Assembly (NCBI GenBank): GCA_009739215.1
Contig: VSJF01000002.1
Location: 1,178,001 to 1,242,000, forward strand
Length of the DNA: 64,000 bases
Direction of reading: 5' to 3'
From: Floccularia luteovirens
Taxonomy: Eukaryota > Basidiomycota > Agaricomycetes > Agaricales > Squamanitaceae
Shown here one piece after another: positions 1 to 12,882 of the stretch. The position numbers were made by a program, and so were the translations under genes. How positions within the stretch are numbered: position 1 is the stretch's first letter; each line of letters starts with the position of its first letter. Below the pieces are notes generated by a model. That model had not been told where the DNA came from. It worked only from the letters and a program-made list of their open reading frames with translations, and searched no databases.

Positions 1-639
1 ACGACTCGAGATGAAGGGACTCCAAGCAATGCCGCTCGCTCCACCTCAGTCCAGACTGCTGTGCGGCCAACTCGCTTCCAGTCCGGACCCACACTTGTTC
101 CTTATTCAATGCTTCCTTCGCATCTACAGAATAGCTCAGTGCCTATTGCACCCAATGTAATGAATGCTATGGCTGCATGTACCGAGGCCGTTGGTCCTGT
201 CCTTATCCAAGATCTCAAAGATCTGACATCAGGGTTTAATGCAGCTGCGTACTGTATGTCAACCTCACAGCTAACTCTCAATCTGCCTATAATGTGTCGT
301 CTATTTCCAACAACATTCGCTCGGATGATGTATACTACTCTTTCGCCCTCCGAGGAGCACGAACCTGACTTTGAAGATGAGGAGGGTGAGCTCTTCTGGC
401 CCGGACAACTGATCTCCGGAGAAGGCCTTGGGTGGGTATGTCTGATGGGAAAGGCAATGATCAAAGAATTTGGCAAGGCTTATGGCTACAAGGGCATATA
501 TGGTGTTGTCCCGAAACCGAAGCCCGAAGAACAGACAGATGACAGCGCGCCCACAGGTCAAATACAATTCCCCCACCAACGGCCCGGTTTGACGCCACTA
601 AGTCATGGTCAACCTGCCTCCCAATCTTTGCAACGATAA
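1..639 (+). CDS. 3' part of an unrecognised fungal gene
   Basis: The reading frame is open from the first base of the window to a TAA at 637-639, so the true start lies upstream. The visible 212 residues are Ser/Pro-rich at first. They are followed by a more ordered block with an acidic run (FEDEEGELFWPGQ), a Gly/Trp segment (GEGLGWVCLMGKAM) and a second Gly/Tyr segment (FGKAYGYKGIYG), then a Pro/Gln-rich tail. The block reads like a conserved fungal domain, but I do not recognise the family and assign no function. The in-frame ATG at 109 is probably internal because the frame continues upstream of it. No intron is needed inside the visible part. Confidence 0.6.
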   Translation, partial: TTRDEGTPSNAARSTSVQTAVRPTRFQSGPTLVPYSMLPSHLQNSSVPIAPNVMNAMAACTEAVGPVLIQDLKDLTSGFNAAAYCMSTSQLTLNLPIMCRLFPTTFARMMYTTLSPSEEHEPDFEDEEGELFWPGQLISGEGLGWVCLMGKAMIKEFGKAYGYKGIYGVVPKPKPEEQTDDSAPTGQIQFPHQRPGLTPLSHGQPASQSLQR

Positions 640-2518
640 CACTCTAAATTTTTGGTCATGAATACCCCTGCTGCATAACTGGGTATTATCTATTTCGTTT
701 TTTAGTCAATCTGGATCTTCCGACTTGCATGCTTCTTGCTGAGGTCCCCTGACACCCACAAAATCGAAACGCAATCGTCTACATTGCGAACAAAATCGAT
801 GGCGACGATATCCTACCGACAGTCAATTAGACCTAACAATAAAGTCTAGATATCTGAATTTCTGGTACGAAGCTGGCTAAAATTCCCTGTTTGCGCCGGT
901 AGTAAGTATCCCTATCGCCGATTCTTGAGCAGTGGAGCTGCTGCCGCTGCAATTCCCAACAATGCTCAGCTATCCCTTACACATTTCTGTTTCTGTATAA
1001 CCCTAGACGCGTCACAAAACGCCCAAAACTGGAAGTCTTGCATGCAATGCCTTTTCTGCGCATACATATGCGCCTCTACAAGACGAATACAAGTATACAA
1101 CAACAAGCACTCTGCATTACTATAATGGTTCGCTCTAACCTTACGATACCCCCTATAGTCGTGCAAAGACGCCATCACCTGCCTTGCTCTCCCCTGCTCC
1201 AAACCGAGATCATCGCGCAGGTTACAAAGATATCCTTCGTTTATCAACACAACCGTCACCATCATGAAACTTGGATGACACATGTGATTTCTGATTATCA
1301 GGCTTATTTGTTCCATATATTGCACTGCTCTGGCCTTGGCTCTGGCTTGCTCAGTTTCGTTTTCCTCATTTGGTACAAATCCAAGCTGTGTTCACCATGG
1401 ACAAATAAAAGTTACATGTTCTGCCTTTATACACCATATTTCACTCATCATTTTTGGATCATCGTCACTTTCTCAACTTTCGCTCTCGCCGACGACGATC
1501 ATGTCATATACACTATACCGTAGTTCTTCCTTCGATCACCATGCTTTATTCTGCACAATTGTCCAGATCTGCATTCACCTATTATTTCCACCCATATTAC
1601 GCATCCCTTGTTTATTCCTCTTTTTGTATATTCGCATATTTGCCTGTGACATTCTGTGTGTTGTGTTATCAATGTGGCTGTAATGTTGTTGGACCAGATA
1701 ATCGAAACCTGGATTTCTCTCGCGCTCTACACCACCTAGTCATGACATTTTGACATCTCTAAGACGTCAAATTAGATCGTTACCAATGATTTGCAAAAGA
1801 GGCCTGTTATTTTACGACAAGAGTGCGTATGTTGCTATAGCTATGTTGTACTATAATACTTGCGACCAATCCTATAACTTGTAACATTTATGTATATCCG
1901 CCGCCTAATGAAAGTTTGAAACCTTTTATTCATATACTCACAATAATCGAAGCATTATTATTGGATGGGGATAAGCGGATTGCCAGTGATTCAGATTGAA
2001 GCATATGTACTAGTTCTGTTGTTGTCGGTGTGTGTATGTATATAAACCTGTGTCCGCCAACAGTCCTCGGCATTACTAACTTACCTTATAAAGCACCGTT
2101 CTCCTTTGGCTGATAGTAAATACGACAAGGGAAGTTTTCAAGTATATTTCAGGATAGACAATCGGGTGCAACCGGACAGGTCAGCACACCAAAACAGCGG
2201 TGTTCATTTCTTGGACCACGCGGTACGACGTTCTCAGAAGCAAAATGTTAGACAGGTGGAACATAGTCTGTTCTTTTTCTTTTTGTATGTTGTAAGTCAA
2301 TTTGAGCATTGTAAGTATGGTGATGGGTTGTCATGTGCAAGTATGTATTGAAAGGGACATGTGGGGGAAAATAAGGGAGATAGAGCTGAACAAGCACGTA
2401 GAACGACAATGATATTAAACTTTGCAGATCGTCCAATGAGCCTCCTCCTTCTCGTGCCCTGCATTTTCCTTTGTGGAGCCCATACCAAAGCTGGACATAG
2501 AAGTAGTCGGTTACAATA
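640..2518. other. Gene-free stretch, about 1.9 kb
   Basis: Short open frames occur on both strands, the longest 161 codons at 1038-1523. They overlap each other in several frames, are rich in Tyr, His, Ile and Leu as expected from AT-rich noncoding DNA, and contain no recognisable domain. The stretch must hold the 3' ends of the flanking genes, which converge here. I see no repeat or RNA gene. Confidence 0.5.
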
Positions 2519-3429
<911 letters not shown>

Positions 3430-4997
3430 TTTGGTTTTGATAAGGTCTGACGAGGAAAAATAGGGATCTCAGACACGAAACGTTACCTTGCGAAGATGAG
3501 ATTGCTTAGAGTTCAATGGGACCTGCGGTTATGTTTGTATCTGTTGATTACAGGTAAAATTAAGGTTTGAATCCCCCGGCACATTCCGAGGAGCTGTACA
3601 GTTTACTTGGGGGCAGTTTTCCGTCTTTGCAAATTGACTTTCTCTAGTCGGCGATTGATATCATGTGACTTCTTAATAAGGGTGTATCCTGCCAGTGCAT
3701 AAATCTGCCTGGCAAGGATTCCCGGGTCCTAGTGCAGATTCTTGCCTGATCATCTTGAAAATTTGTAGCCAGATGACTCGGCATCCTGTGCTGTAGGCCC
3801 TAGCATTTTGTTGAGTGAAATACAGTACATACAGGTAGTATCGGAGTACTTCCGGCGGCACCACTCGAAAATGCAAGGAGTTGCAAAACCCCTTGTCACC
3901 TACTGTTACAGTGCCGTTTCATCTCCGACAAGGCCGACAAGTGTACACTTAGTTTATTTCAGGCGGAATTTGAAGCGTTGCCTCATTTGTCACTCATAGT
4001 CACAATAGGAGTTGCGACCTTAATTTCATATCCTCTACAGGCTTGCTGAAAATTCAGCATGTAGCATAACATTGGTTATTGAACACACCACTAAAATATT
4101 GGAGCAAGCGGTTCAGATTAAGCCTCACAATGGGCTGATTAGTATGAAATTTCGCATTTTCTGACCAAAGCTGAGATGATAGCAAACGAAGTTGATGGAC
4201 AAATATTATAATTGTTACATTACTATAAAGCTACAATGCTGCGGTATATATCCCGAGTATTAGGTATGCCAAAGTGTGCAAGGACGTGGAGAAATATGCG
4301 ATTTCGCAACACTATCACAGTTTGCTTGCCATTTGCCACACTTGTCCGCGTGATTTGTCATTTGAATTCCTTATTTGGAAAGATTTCCAAGTTAAAACCG
4401 AGGGTTGGTAGTCAACGACTAAGACTGTGGCCATTTTGCATCCGACTATTCCGACTTAGTCGGCGACTGGTACATTGGCTTGAATAGTTAACTAGTGTAC
4501 TAGGGTACTTGCATCAGAGTGGAAATGCCATCACAAATTGTCACTTTAGGTATTCCCCGAAATTCGATGCTGTAGAAGTTTGAAGTCTGGGAGCTACCAC
4601 AACCTTGAATTCATTTATGAAATTTACAGCGATCGTTAGTTATGTACTGTGTGTATACCTACCCACGAAGGCGAGGCGATGCAAGCCCGAGTAACATGAA
4701 TCACTGATTATTGATTAACGCTTGGAGTGCCTGAACCCTACTTCCGGATAGGGGTTCTTTGCAACAATTCAATGTTTGATTAGATTATAGATGAATCCAC
4801 TGCGGAGTGTTGTCAAGGCAGTACAAGCTGACATCTCGACCATCAGCTCAGTGAGTTGTGTATTGCGGCTTGAATTGCCCGGCGACCCCACGTGCACCAA
4901 GCGGACAAAATAATCTGGGCAACTCTGGAGAACATATATAAGGGGGCTGTATTTAGACCACATTGTTTCCTTCCTTCCACTTCACCAACTCGTCGTC
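3430..4997. other. Intergenic region between RPS5 and the GPI-type gene
   Basis: This is the divergent upstream region of RPS5 (minus) and the secreted protein gene (plus). Short open frames at 3673-3876, 3808-3999 and 4212-4487 show no recognisable protein features, and I do not call them genes. A 13-nt hairpin (arms CCGACT and AGTCGG around one base) lies at 4451-4463, in a patch with several other GACTA/TAGTC words. Confidence 0.5.
4935..4942 (+). promoter_or_regulatory. Probable TATA box of the GPI-type protein gene
   Basis: The sequence TATATAAG lies 56-63 bases before the ATG at 4998. That is a usual distance for a strongly expressed fungal gene with a short 5' leader. Confidence 0.6.
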
Positions 4998-5942
4998 ATG
5001 TTACGTACCTTCACTTTCGTCGGCCTCGCGGTGTATGCTTCTGCCCAATCGTGCGTAGCTTAATTTTTTACTTAGGTCAGACCTCACTGACTCAATATGG
5101 ACCAGAATCTCTGCAAGTTGCTCCAGTGCATTAGGAGCTATTGCCACCAACCCAGATTCAGCTGCATGCTTGAGCCCCTCGTCCTTGATTCCTCTCGCCG
5201 CAGGCTCCGCGAACTCATCTATCATCCCGCCTATTAACAATTGGTTGACTACCATTTGTGCAGCTGCTCCTTGCAGCAACGACACGCTGGCCGCTGTTGT
5301 CCAGAATATAACAAGTGGCTGCTCAGCAGAGTTGTCAGTCACTGGCATCAACTCGGATACCGTACCTGCTGTTGTTACTGCTGTGCAACAATACTATCCC
5401 GTTGTACGGAAAATTGCATGCTTAAAGGAGTGAGTTCCTTCCATCATACATTGAAGTATTATTCATGACCTTTTATCAAGTGGAAATACCAACTGTGTTT
5501 CACAAACGTTGACCAACATCGAGGGTGCCTTAGGCACCCCGCTTAGTATTAACAACATTATATCCATGGTTTCTAACCCTCCCGCCAACCTTCTTCAAAA
5601 CAAGACCCTAACTTGCACAAACTGCATTAAAGCAGCGTATGGTATATTAAGCACAGATGTGCCATCCATTGTTTCAGATGTAGCACCAGCTCTCCAGTCT
5701 CAGTGCGGCACTGCATTCACAGGTTCGTCACATGTTTCTGTAATATATCTCGAATTAAACATTTTATTTCAGATGGAGCAACGCCATCGGGTATTCTTCA
5801 AAGCGCGGCACAGTCATCCGCTGCGGGTGGTCAATCGAATGCCGCAACTCTAAACTTTGACGTATTCATGTCACGCGGTGCCCTTGCGGGAGTAGGAGCC
5901 TCTGGATTAGTGGTTTTATCCACGATATTTGCAATGTTGTAA
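4998..5942 (+). CDS. Secreted, probably GPI-anchored Cys-rich surface protein
   Basis: Four exons (4998-5050, 5106-5429, 5481-5722, 5773-5942) give 262 residues. The first 17 or so residues are a signal peptide (MLRTFTFVGLAVYASAQ). The mature part has two similar-looking blocks, each with spaced cysteines and N-glycosylation sites; the second contains CTNCIKAAYG. A Ser/Ala/Gly-rich linker follows, then a hydrophobic C-terminal tail after SRGALAG. That layout is typical of GPI-anchored fungal surface proteins. I believe it belongs to a basidiomycete family of unknown function (possibly DUF7729), but that name is from memory. No catalytic motif is visible. A TATA box sits about 60 bases upstream. 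Confidence 0.85.
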
Positions 5943-6332
5943 AAGGACGTCAAAGTCACATAGATAGTAGTGAGAGACGAGGTTTGGATACAATCCACAT
6001 TCTTCTGTTACAGTATTATAAAATGGTACATTGATTGTAATTGTCATTTCTGCAATGTTTAGAAGTATGATAATGAATAATGAAGTGGAACACATATGTT
6101 CATGAACTTTGCAATATCAATGAAAGTGCATGAATGTTACCCGTATGTCACGTGAATGACCTAAATCGGAATTCATTGAGCCATGCGTCGGGGAAGAAGC
6201 ATCAACGTCAATAACCGCAGTGGCCAGCATTTGTTTGCTTGTTGGAGAAAGGTCACAAAGCTGTGAAAGGGTAAGTCAATCTCTTCAGTAAAAAACGACT
6301 GATTGTTTAATCCTCTATGTTCCCAGAGAACC
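5943..6332. other. Short intergenic region
   Basis: AT-rich spacer between the GPI-type gene and the villin-like gene. A CACGTG E-box lies at about 6149-6154. Nothing else is recognisable. Confidence 0.4.
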
Positions 6333-9300
6333 ATGGAGATTCCCTCCAGCCCTTCGAGGCGATCATACGACTTTCCAAAGCCTGAAACGGGTTTAGCAGA
6401 GTGGACAAGCAAAATAAAGGCTTTACAGCGTCAAGTTGATGCCGATGAAGAAGCTGAACAAAAGAGATTAGAAGATGAAATAGCAGCATCTCGTCTTGCC
6501 CGACTACGCAGGAGTCGTGCTAATAGTCGTGCTGATAGCCCGGATCTATGTAAGAGGTTTTGTTCCTGGGTTAGGGATATGAGTTGACATGACGTCTGCA
6601 AAAGCGTACAGAAGTACCTTTGCCAACGATACTTCGTCATTGTCAGATCGTCGAAAGTATCAGGACAAGATGACAGAAGACAAAGATCAATTCAAACCTG
6701 CACTTTCATCAAAAACCATTCTTTCTCGTTCAGCATCAGAGAAACCAGAACCAATATCTCTTGCAGCATTCATGGGTGGTCGTGCCACTGGTCCTCGTCT
6801 TAATCGTCATGTACCACAGCAAGATGCCCATGATCTAAGTCAATTTGATCAGCCAAATATCACTGCTCCTCATCCTATTTTCGGTAGAGGTGGTGTTGCG
6901 ATGCCTGGCTTGGCACTGAAGAAGAGTACATCCTCCCATAATCTCAATCCAGACTCTGATGCCGTAGAAAGATACCAACCGTCGTACTTGAAACGGACAC
7001 CTAATACACCCTCCATTACTCAAAAGTACATCGATACAGTCGAAGAGAGTGGAGTACGGAAGAACGGTAATTCTAGCGCGACAGTTTCGGTTGCGAGAGA
7101 TTATGAAAGGAAGATATCTGAATCCGAAAGACCTGCTTCTCCGGAGAAAATGAGCACTCGCGCACGAACCATTAGTACATCTGCTGTTAGACGGCCTGCA
7201 AACAGTTTTGCAGAACAATCTCCCGTACAATCCCTTTTGAAGCCGTCCGATAGGCGCGAGCGTACGTTAAGTACGCCAAGTTTTTCTGATTCTACAGCAG
7301 ATACAACATCCCTGCTTCCGAGCATTACGTCTCGACCAAATCCCCGTATACCCTTACCGAATACCTCCAAGTCTGCTATTCCCGTTGATGAGCGTGTAGG
7401 CCCCCGTACTGGAAATCGTCCTTCGTTTGAAGCTAGACCAGTCACACCACAACAAGCATCTCATCCTTCCGAAAATGTCAATTCCTCTCCACATAAAATA
7501 CCTATATATACACCGTCTCTCGCTCGGCCTATCCAACCGGAACCACGTTTATCGCCACATGCACCTGCTATCCCGCCTAGTGTGGTTCCTTCTCCAGCAT
7601 TCAAAAAACCTGTCGCACAAAAAGAGTTAACTCCAAGTATCAGTAGACTCCAGGGACGAGGTTTTGTTCAAAATATGGTCAGAATAAGTAGCAGTCTGGA
7701 AAATTCTCCAGAATCATCTTCTCAGTCTCCTCCATTGGATAGATCAGGATCTGCTGGTGGAAGGAAGAGTTCTGTGCTTGATCGTTGGCAGTCGCATACA
7801 GCTGCAAACTCTTCCCCTACACCATCTATGTCTTCCCAACCTACCCAAATACGGAGGTCAATCACTGCCAGCCCTTCCATTGTAAAACACCAGTTCGACT
7901 CGCCCTCTCCAAAAATCAATGAACCTGCCATTACTTTGAAATCGAAAACTTCTCTTTCATCGTTGGCCAAGTCCAGTTCCGCCTCATCTCCAGCAGTTTC
8001 AACGAGAAGTCTCAGGTCAGATCACTCTTCTACGGACACCAGTGGACTAGGTTCTGCTACCACTATGATGCTTATCAAACCTCAGAAGTCCGCGACCGAA
8101 TTATCAATGGTAGATGAGCTTGGTATAAAACGTAGTGGTACACCTCCCCTCGAGACACCCAAACGTGACCCTACACATCTTCCGGCTTCACCTGGGAAGC
8201 CTCTGATTCATGTGCGTTAATTCGGTGATGTATAATATCCAAAGTTGCTCACACGCTGTGTTCTATGCTTTTCTTTTTTGTCATTTTGTACCGTTACTGT
8301 CATCTACAATTACATTGTTTTTCATTGCTTCTTCAAAACCACCTTTCCTGGCGTTCAGCCTACCAAAGATAGAGCACGAAAACCCAGGAGAGACCCCAGT
8401 CACAACAAAGCTACATCGAGACGGGAAAAATACGGCCAATATCAAGAAAATCCGTTAATTGAACCTGAAGCCTCATCATCACCTAGTGTCATAGGCGAGA
8501 CAACCAGATCAGAGCCATTCAATTCTTCTTCCAAAGTTGTTCGACTAGCTGAACAATGGGCCAACACAGCACCAATAACTCCAAGGAACACCCCGTCGAG
8601 GCTCCCCACGGAAACTGAATACAGACCACCAAGCATGGTCCGCAAAGCTCTGCCTGGAATGACCGCAACTAAAGAGCCCACGACAGATGATACACGCTCT
8701 TCGTATAGAGAGGAACCGCCTTTGTCACCCGTTGTTCCCTCTTCACCTGGAAAACCTTCTCGTATTCCTAGCACGGGCAACCGGGCTACTGTAATGGATG
8801 TAGCACAAGCTCTCAGCGAGCAAGCTCCAGGTCTAGCAGATGTACGGGGATCTGGTATGAGTGAGACATCGAAGGATCCAATCCGCCCTGGTATTCTATC
8901 TTCTGCTCCACGAATTGACAAGCGGAAATCTAGCTCTGAAAAGTATTCCAGCATGTCTTTGCCCACCCTTAAAGAAGAAGCAACACCGACGGTGACACCA
9001 GCAGGAACACTATCTCGCTCATCAGATAATATACAGAAAGATCTACAAGCAAAGGATGTGACACCTCCGAGGGACCTTTCAAGGAATACTAGCACTCGAC
9101 CAGTTAACATTATACATATCGGTGAGCTCTAATCAATGTAATAAGTCCATAAACTAATACCTGTCATAGGCCACGACGATGTACCAATCCCGCAAATCAA
9201 CATTGACGTCATATCGCGGACGAGAAATGCGACGCCACCACCACCAGACATGGATCTACAAACAATTTCAGTAGATGTGATGACGATTACTGGAACTACA

Positions 9301-10753
9301 GCTACTAGCCTTCCACAGAACACGGATACCTTCTATGAATCGGAACTACTGGTGATCATACATCGCACAAAGTCAAAATCGAGTGGCCTGGCCTCTACAA
9401 TGGTATGGGCGTGGCGAGGCAAGAACAGCCACATGGGCGAACGAGAAGAGCGCAAAGTGCAAGAGCTTGCAAAGCGTTACGGAACGTCACCGGTATGGCG
9501 GGTTTTGAGACCTAAGCTTGTATTGATATCTGACCAAGTCAAACAGATCATTGTCCCCCAGTATGCAGAGCCGGTGCAACTTGTACATGTGGTGGGCGGC
9601 CAATTAAAAATTAGGCAGGTCAGTAGGCAATATAAAATAAATGTACTACAACTCTCAATTCTTATCAACCTACCAGGGATCTAGAGCGCGTTGGTCATCC
9701 GAAAATACGACGATGTCCCTCGTGCGGTCGTTGGGTGGAGTGATATTCATCGACGAACATGATCTAGTAACGTCATTAGTAAATAGAAGCAACTGCCACT
9801 AATATGCTTCTAGAGCATCAAGAACCTCTGTTCAGCGTTCAGCTATTGCATCACCATTTTGGACGCTGTATATGTTTGGCATGGATGCGGCGCAACTGCG
9901 CTAGAACGACAAGCAGCGCTTTGGTACGCCCAAAGTCTTGTATCGAAGGGCGCCTCTCCGGTTGAACTTCGGGAGAGGGAAAATGATGACGATGAACTGT
10001 TCTGGATGATACTTGGAGACGAGGAATTTGCAAAAGCAGACTACTGGCGTTGGCGCAAGACGTCTTCTCTCACGGACCCCAGTGTTTGGCGTGTAGATGC
10101 TGGTCTTGGAAATGATTCTGTAAGTTTCATAGTCGCGCGCACTCTATGTATTAAAGTGACTTATACTGTTATTAGATTATTCCTGTTCAATTATTGTCAC
10201 AGGAAAAGTCGATTCATAAATCAGTTTACATCATTGATTGTGTTTGGGAACTCTTCGTTCTTGTCGGACGAGAGGCTCGTGGTCGCCGACAAGATATCAA
10301 GCTAGCTTTGGACGTGGCAATGGTACTTCACCATCTCTCGTTTTAGTTGAGTCTGAAATTCATGTGATCTTCTAAGAAACTGTCCAAAAGGATAGCCTCT
10401 GCAAGACCATATACTCCTACAGTGCACGTAATTGTGCTGCCATCCCGATTGCCCCTTGATCTACAGATGAACGTTCGAGACCTGAATGAAGCTTTTCTTG
10501 TAGGTTGATCATTATTAACTTCCTGAAAACATAATAGCGGCTCATACACTCAGAATGATAACGATGTTCCAGATCACATGAACCTTTTATCGTCAGGAGA
10601 AGCTAGTGAACACGTAAGTAAACTTTGTTTCATATACGGTTTATATATCAATTTTATCACATTCAGTTGCAGAGGCGCTCATGGGAAAGAGACTTTTTGA
10701 AGGATCAACGAATGTTACCTCTTGGGGTAGATGTTTCCGATGCCACCAGATAA
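6333..10753 (+). CDS. Villin/gelsolin-like actin-binding protein with DUF4045 region
   Basis: Ten exons (6333-6549, 6605-8211, 8359-9121, 9170-9618, 9677-9766, 9814-10119, 10176-10322, 10377-10499, 10554-10613, 10667-10753) give 1,282 residues. The N-terminus carries a short charged helix with the fungal DUF4045 signature (KIKALQRQVDADEEAEQ, then LARLRRSRA). About 750 low-complexity residues rich in Ser, Pro and Thr follow. The C-terminal 450 residues hold gelsolin-like repeats: LVHVVGGQLKIRQGSRARW, GGVIFIDEHDL, then VYVWHGCGATALERQAALW, and a last repeat with VYIIDCVWELFVLVGREARG. Fungal members are expected to act on actin filaments. All junctions keep frame. The start ATG has a good context (ACCATGG) and precedes the conserved helix directly. 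Confidence 0.88.
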
Positions 10754-11281
10754 TTTGTTTCCATAATATATGTTTTTACTTACAAAGGCAATAGTGTATT
10801 TTCCGTTAGTCCATTTTTGTGGGTGGTGATAAGTTCTGCGCGAGCGCATATACGCGGCGGCGTTGAAATTATGTAGCGATCTCAACGTCATCGAAGGTGA
10901 GTAAAATGCCACCCATCATTGTGCCACCTCATGGGCTTTCCAGACCGCACTATTCCCATGTAAGTGTGGTTCCAAGTTCAGGAATGTTTACAAGAAGCCA
11001 AAAACCGCAAGGTGATTGGGTAGCTCGGCGTGTCCGCGGCTCGGCATGTGCTATTTTTGAACCTAATCAAGACAGCTCACAAGGTGGCTCTGATGAATTA
11101 TCTGAATTGAATCACCAATCTTCACAAGACATGTCACTTGGTTGGCCTGTCGACAACAGAATCATTAGTCCCTGTCAAATGTCCCCGACCGAAGTCCAAT
11201 TAACCAATCTATATAATGAACCTATTCTGACTTGATGTCGAGTCTTTTACAGATCCTGTCTCGCTCTTTGCTAATTCAGCT
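10754..11281. other. Intergenic region with one unsupported open frame
   Basis: A 112-codon frame at 10897-11235 (plus) lies between the villin-like gene and the GH17 gene. It has no recognisable domain or signal peptide and overlaps the expected promoter of the GH17 gene, so I do not call it coding. Confidence 0.4.
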
Positions 11282-12704
11282 ATGCTGTCTTTACTCATTC
11301 CACTCCTTGCAGTTTCATCAGTCCTTTCCGTAGCCCAGGCAGATACCCATGCACGTATATCCCAAAAGTTCAGGGCTCGAGACACAGCCTCAGGTTCATG
11401 CTTCCCCGCTCTTGGCTTCAAGATGCCTGAATCAACTCCACCAAGTTCCCGCCTGTCACATTGGTGGTGTGACCCTAAAACTGAATATGCGTTTCTTGGA
11501 TTCAGTTACGAAGTAACTGCTTGTAAATCCTGTCCTATACTCCTTTCCATCCCATGATATAACTTATATACTAGGTCCAAAGCAAGGAACAGCTTCAGAA
11601 AGAATTCAAGGACATTCGTACCAGATTTCATTCTCGCTATGTTCGACTTTACGGTGCTTGTGATCGTAGAGGATTTTAGTAAATTCATGGAATAATTGAA
11701 ACTGTTTTTTATTGCTAATATTACCTACAGCGATGATATCGTCGACGCGGCCTGGGATAATGGTCTCGGCGTGCATGCTCTGATCTGGGTGAGGACCTCT
11801 CCTCGAAGGAGCGAAAATCTGTGCTCTAATAATGTTCATAGTTTGGTTTTAATCTCGATGATATCTGGATAGGAAGACGTGACACTCTCCTGGCAACACT
11901 GCATAAAAATCCAAGGGCTAAATTCGTGACTCGCGTGCTCCAATTCGGTTCTGAACCATTGTTTGACGGAGTGCTCCCCCACCAAGAGTTGGCTGCTCAA
12001 GTCCTTGCTGCTAAAGCCAATCTATCCAGTTTGCATATACCAGTCACAGTTTCTGAGTTGGCTTTTGGGTGCGTTAATTCATACGAGTCGTTTGTACGTG
12101 AGTGCTGATGATTCTCAAGTTACCAAGAACGGGGTGGAGCGCAAGATGTCCTTGACGCTATTGACTCTATCAATATACACATGCTGCCCTTCTTTTCCCA
12201 GGAAGCTTCGACTGGTGTGTTGTTATTTCTAATTATTAGAGAATTTAGACTGAATCTAGTTACAGCTGACAACGCATGGCCGCTAGTTTTGACTGACTTG
12301 CAATGGTTTATTGATCATGGGAAGGGAAAGAAAATGTATTTTGATGAGGTGGGTATATTTTATCTTTGATAAATTATATGTTACTCAACCACGAGAACAA
12401 AAGAATGGCTGGCCATCCGTCACATCTCCGGGTGTCCAACCAAACAGCCCTGATGCAGTTGCAGATGTCAGGAATGAGAAGGTAAAGAAATGTAGTCAAT
12501 ATCGTTTCTCATCGCGGTTTACATGTATTTTTCTAGGACTATTATACCCTCCTGGACAACCATTGTAAGGACCTAAAGAAGGTAGTCGGAGGTGGGGTTG
12601 GTTGGTTTGCGCACATTTACAGTGATAACCAGGAACCTGGATATGGAATATATGATACATCGGGTCATCTGAAGTTTGACTTCCATCCACGTACGTCTTG
12701 TTAG
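11282..12704 (+). CDS. Secreted GH17-like beta-glucanase
   Basis: Eight exons (11282-11512, 11575-11678, 11731-11788, 11842-12068, 12120-12214, 12266-12348, 12404-12481, 12537-12704) give 347 residues. A signal peptide (MLSLLIPLLAVSSVLSVAQA) starts the protein. The fold looks like a TIM-barrel of glycoside hydrolase family 17, the endo-beta-1,3-glucanase/transglycosylase group used in fungal wall remodelling. The putative acid/base Glu lies in LQFGSEPLF, and the nucleophile Glu in MYFDENGWPS, matching the family's E-x-GWPS signature. The conserved RYVRLYGACD strand and the C-terminal FHPRTSC are also present. The first intron uses a weak donor (GTAACT); a nearby alternative breaks the frame. 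Likely secreted to the wall. Confidence 0.85.
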
Positions 12705-12882
12705 ACAACCATGAGTCATATTTTGTATTGCTGTATTTCAAACATTATTCCAATTATTAATAACGTCTAACATATGTATTTTGGTATGGGCTCGAGAGCG
12801 ATAAAGCAAAAGAATTAGGGTTGTCGTACAATGAACATATTGTTGAGTTGGGAAATTAAATAATACACTATCCATTCTGAGA

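Noticed and set aside
640..2518. Several overlapping short frames, up to 161 codons
   Set aside because: Composition is that of AT-rich noncoding DNA, frames overlap each other, and no domain or splice-linked extension is visible.
10897..11235. 112-codon frame between the villin-like and GH17 genes
   Set aside because: No domain, signal peptide or codon pattern supports it, and it overlaps the GH17 promoter.
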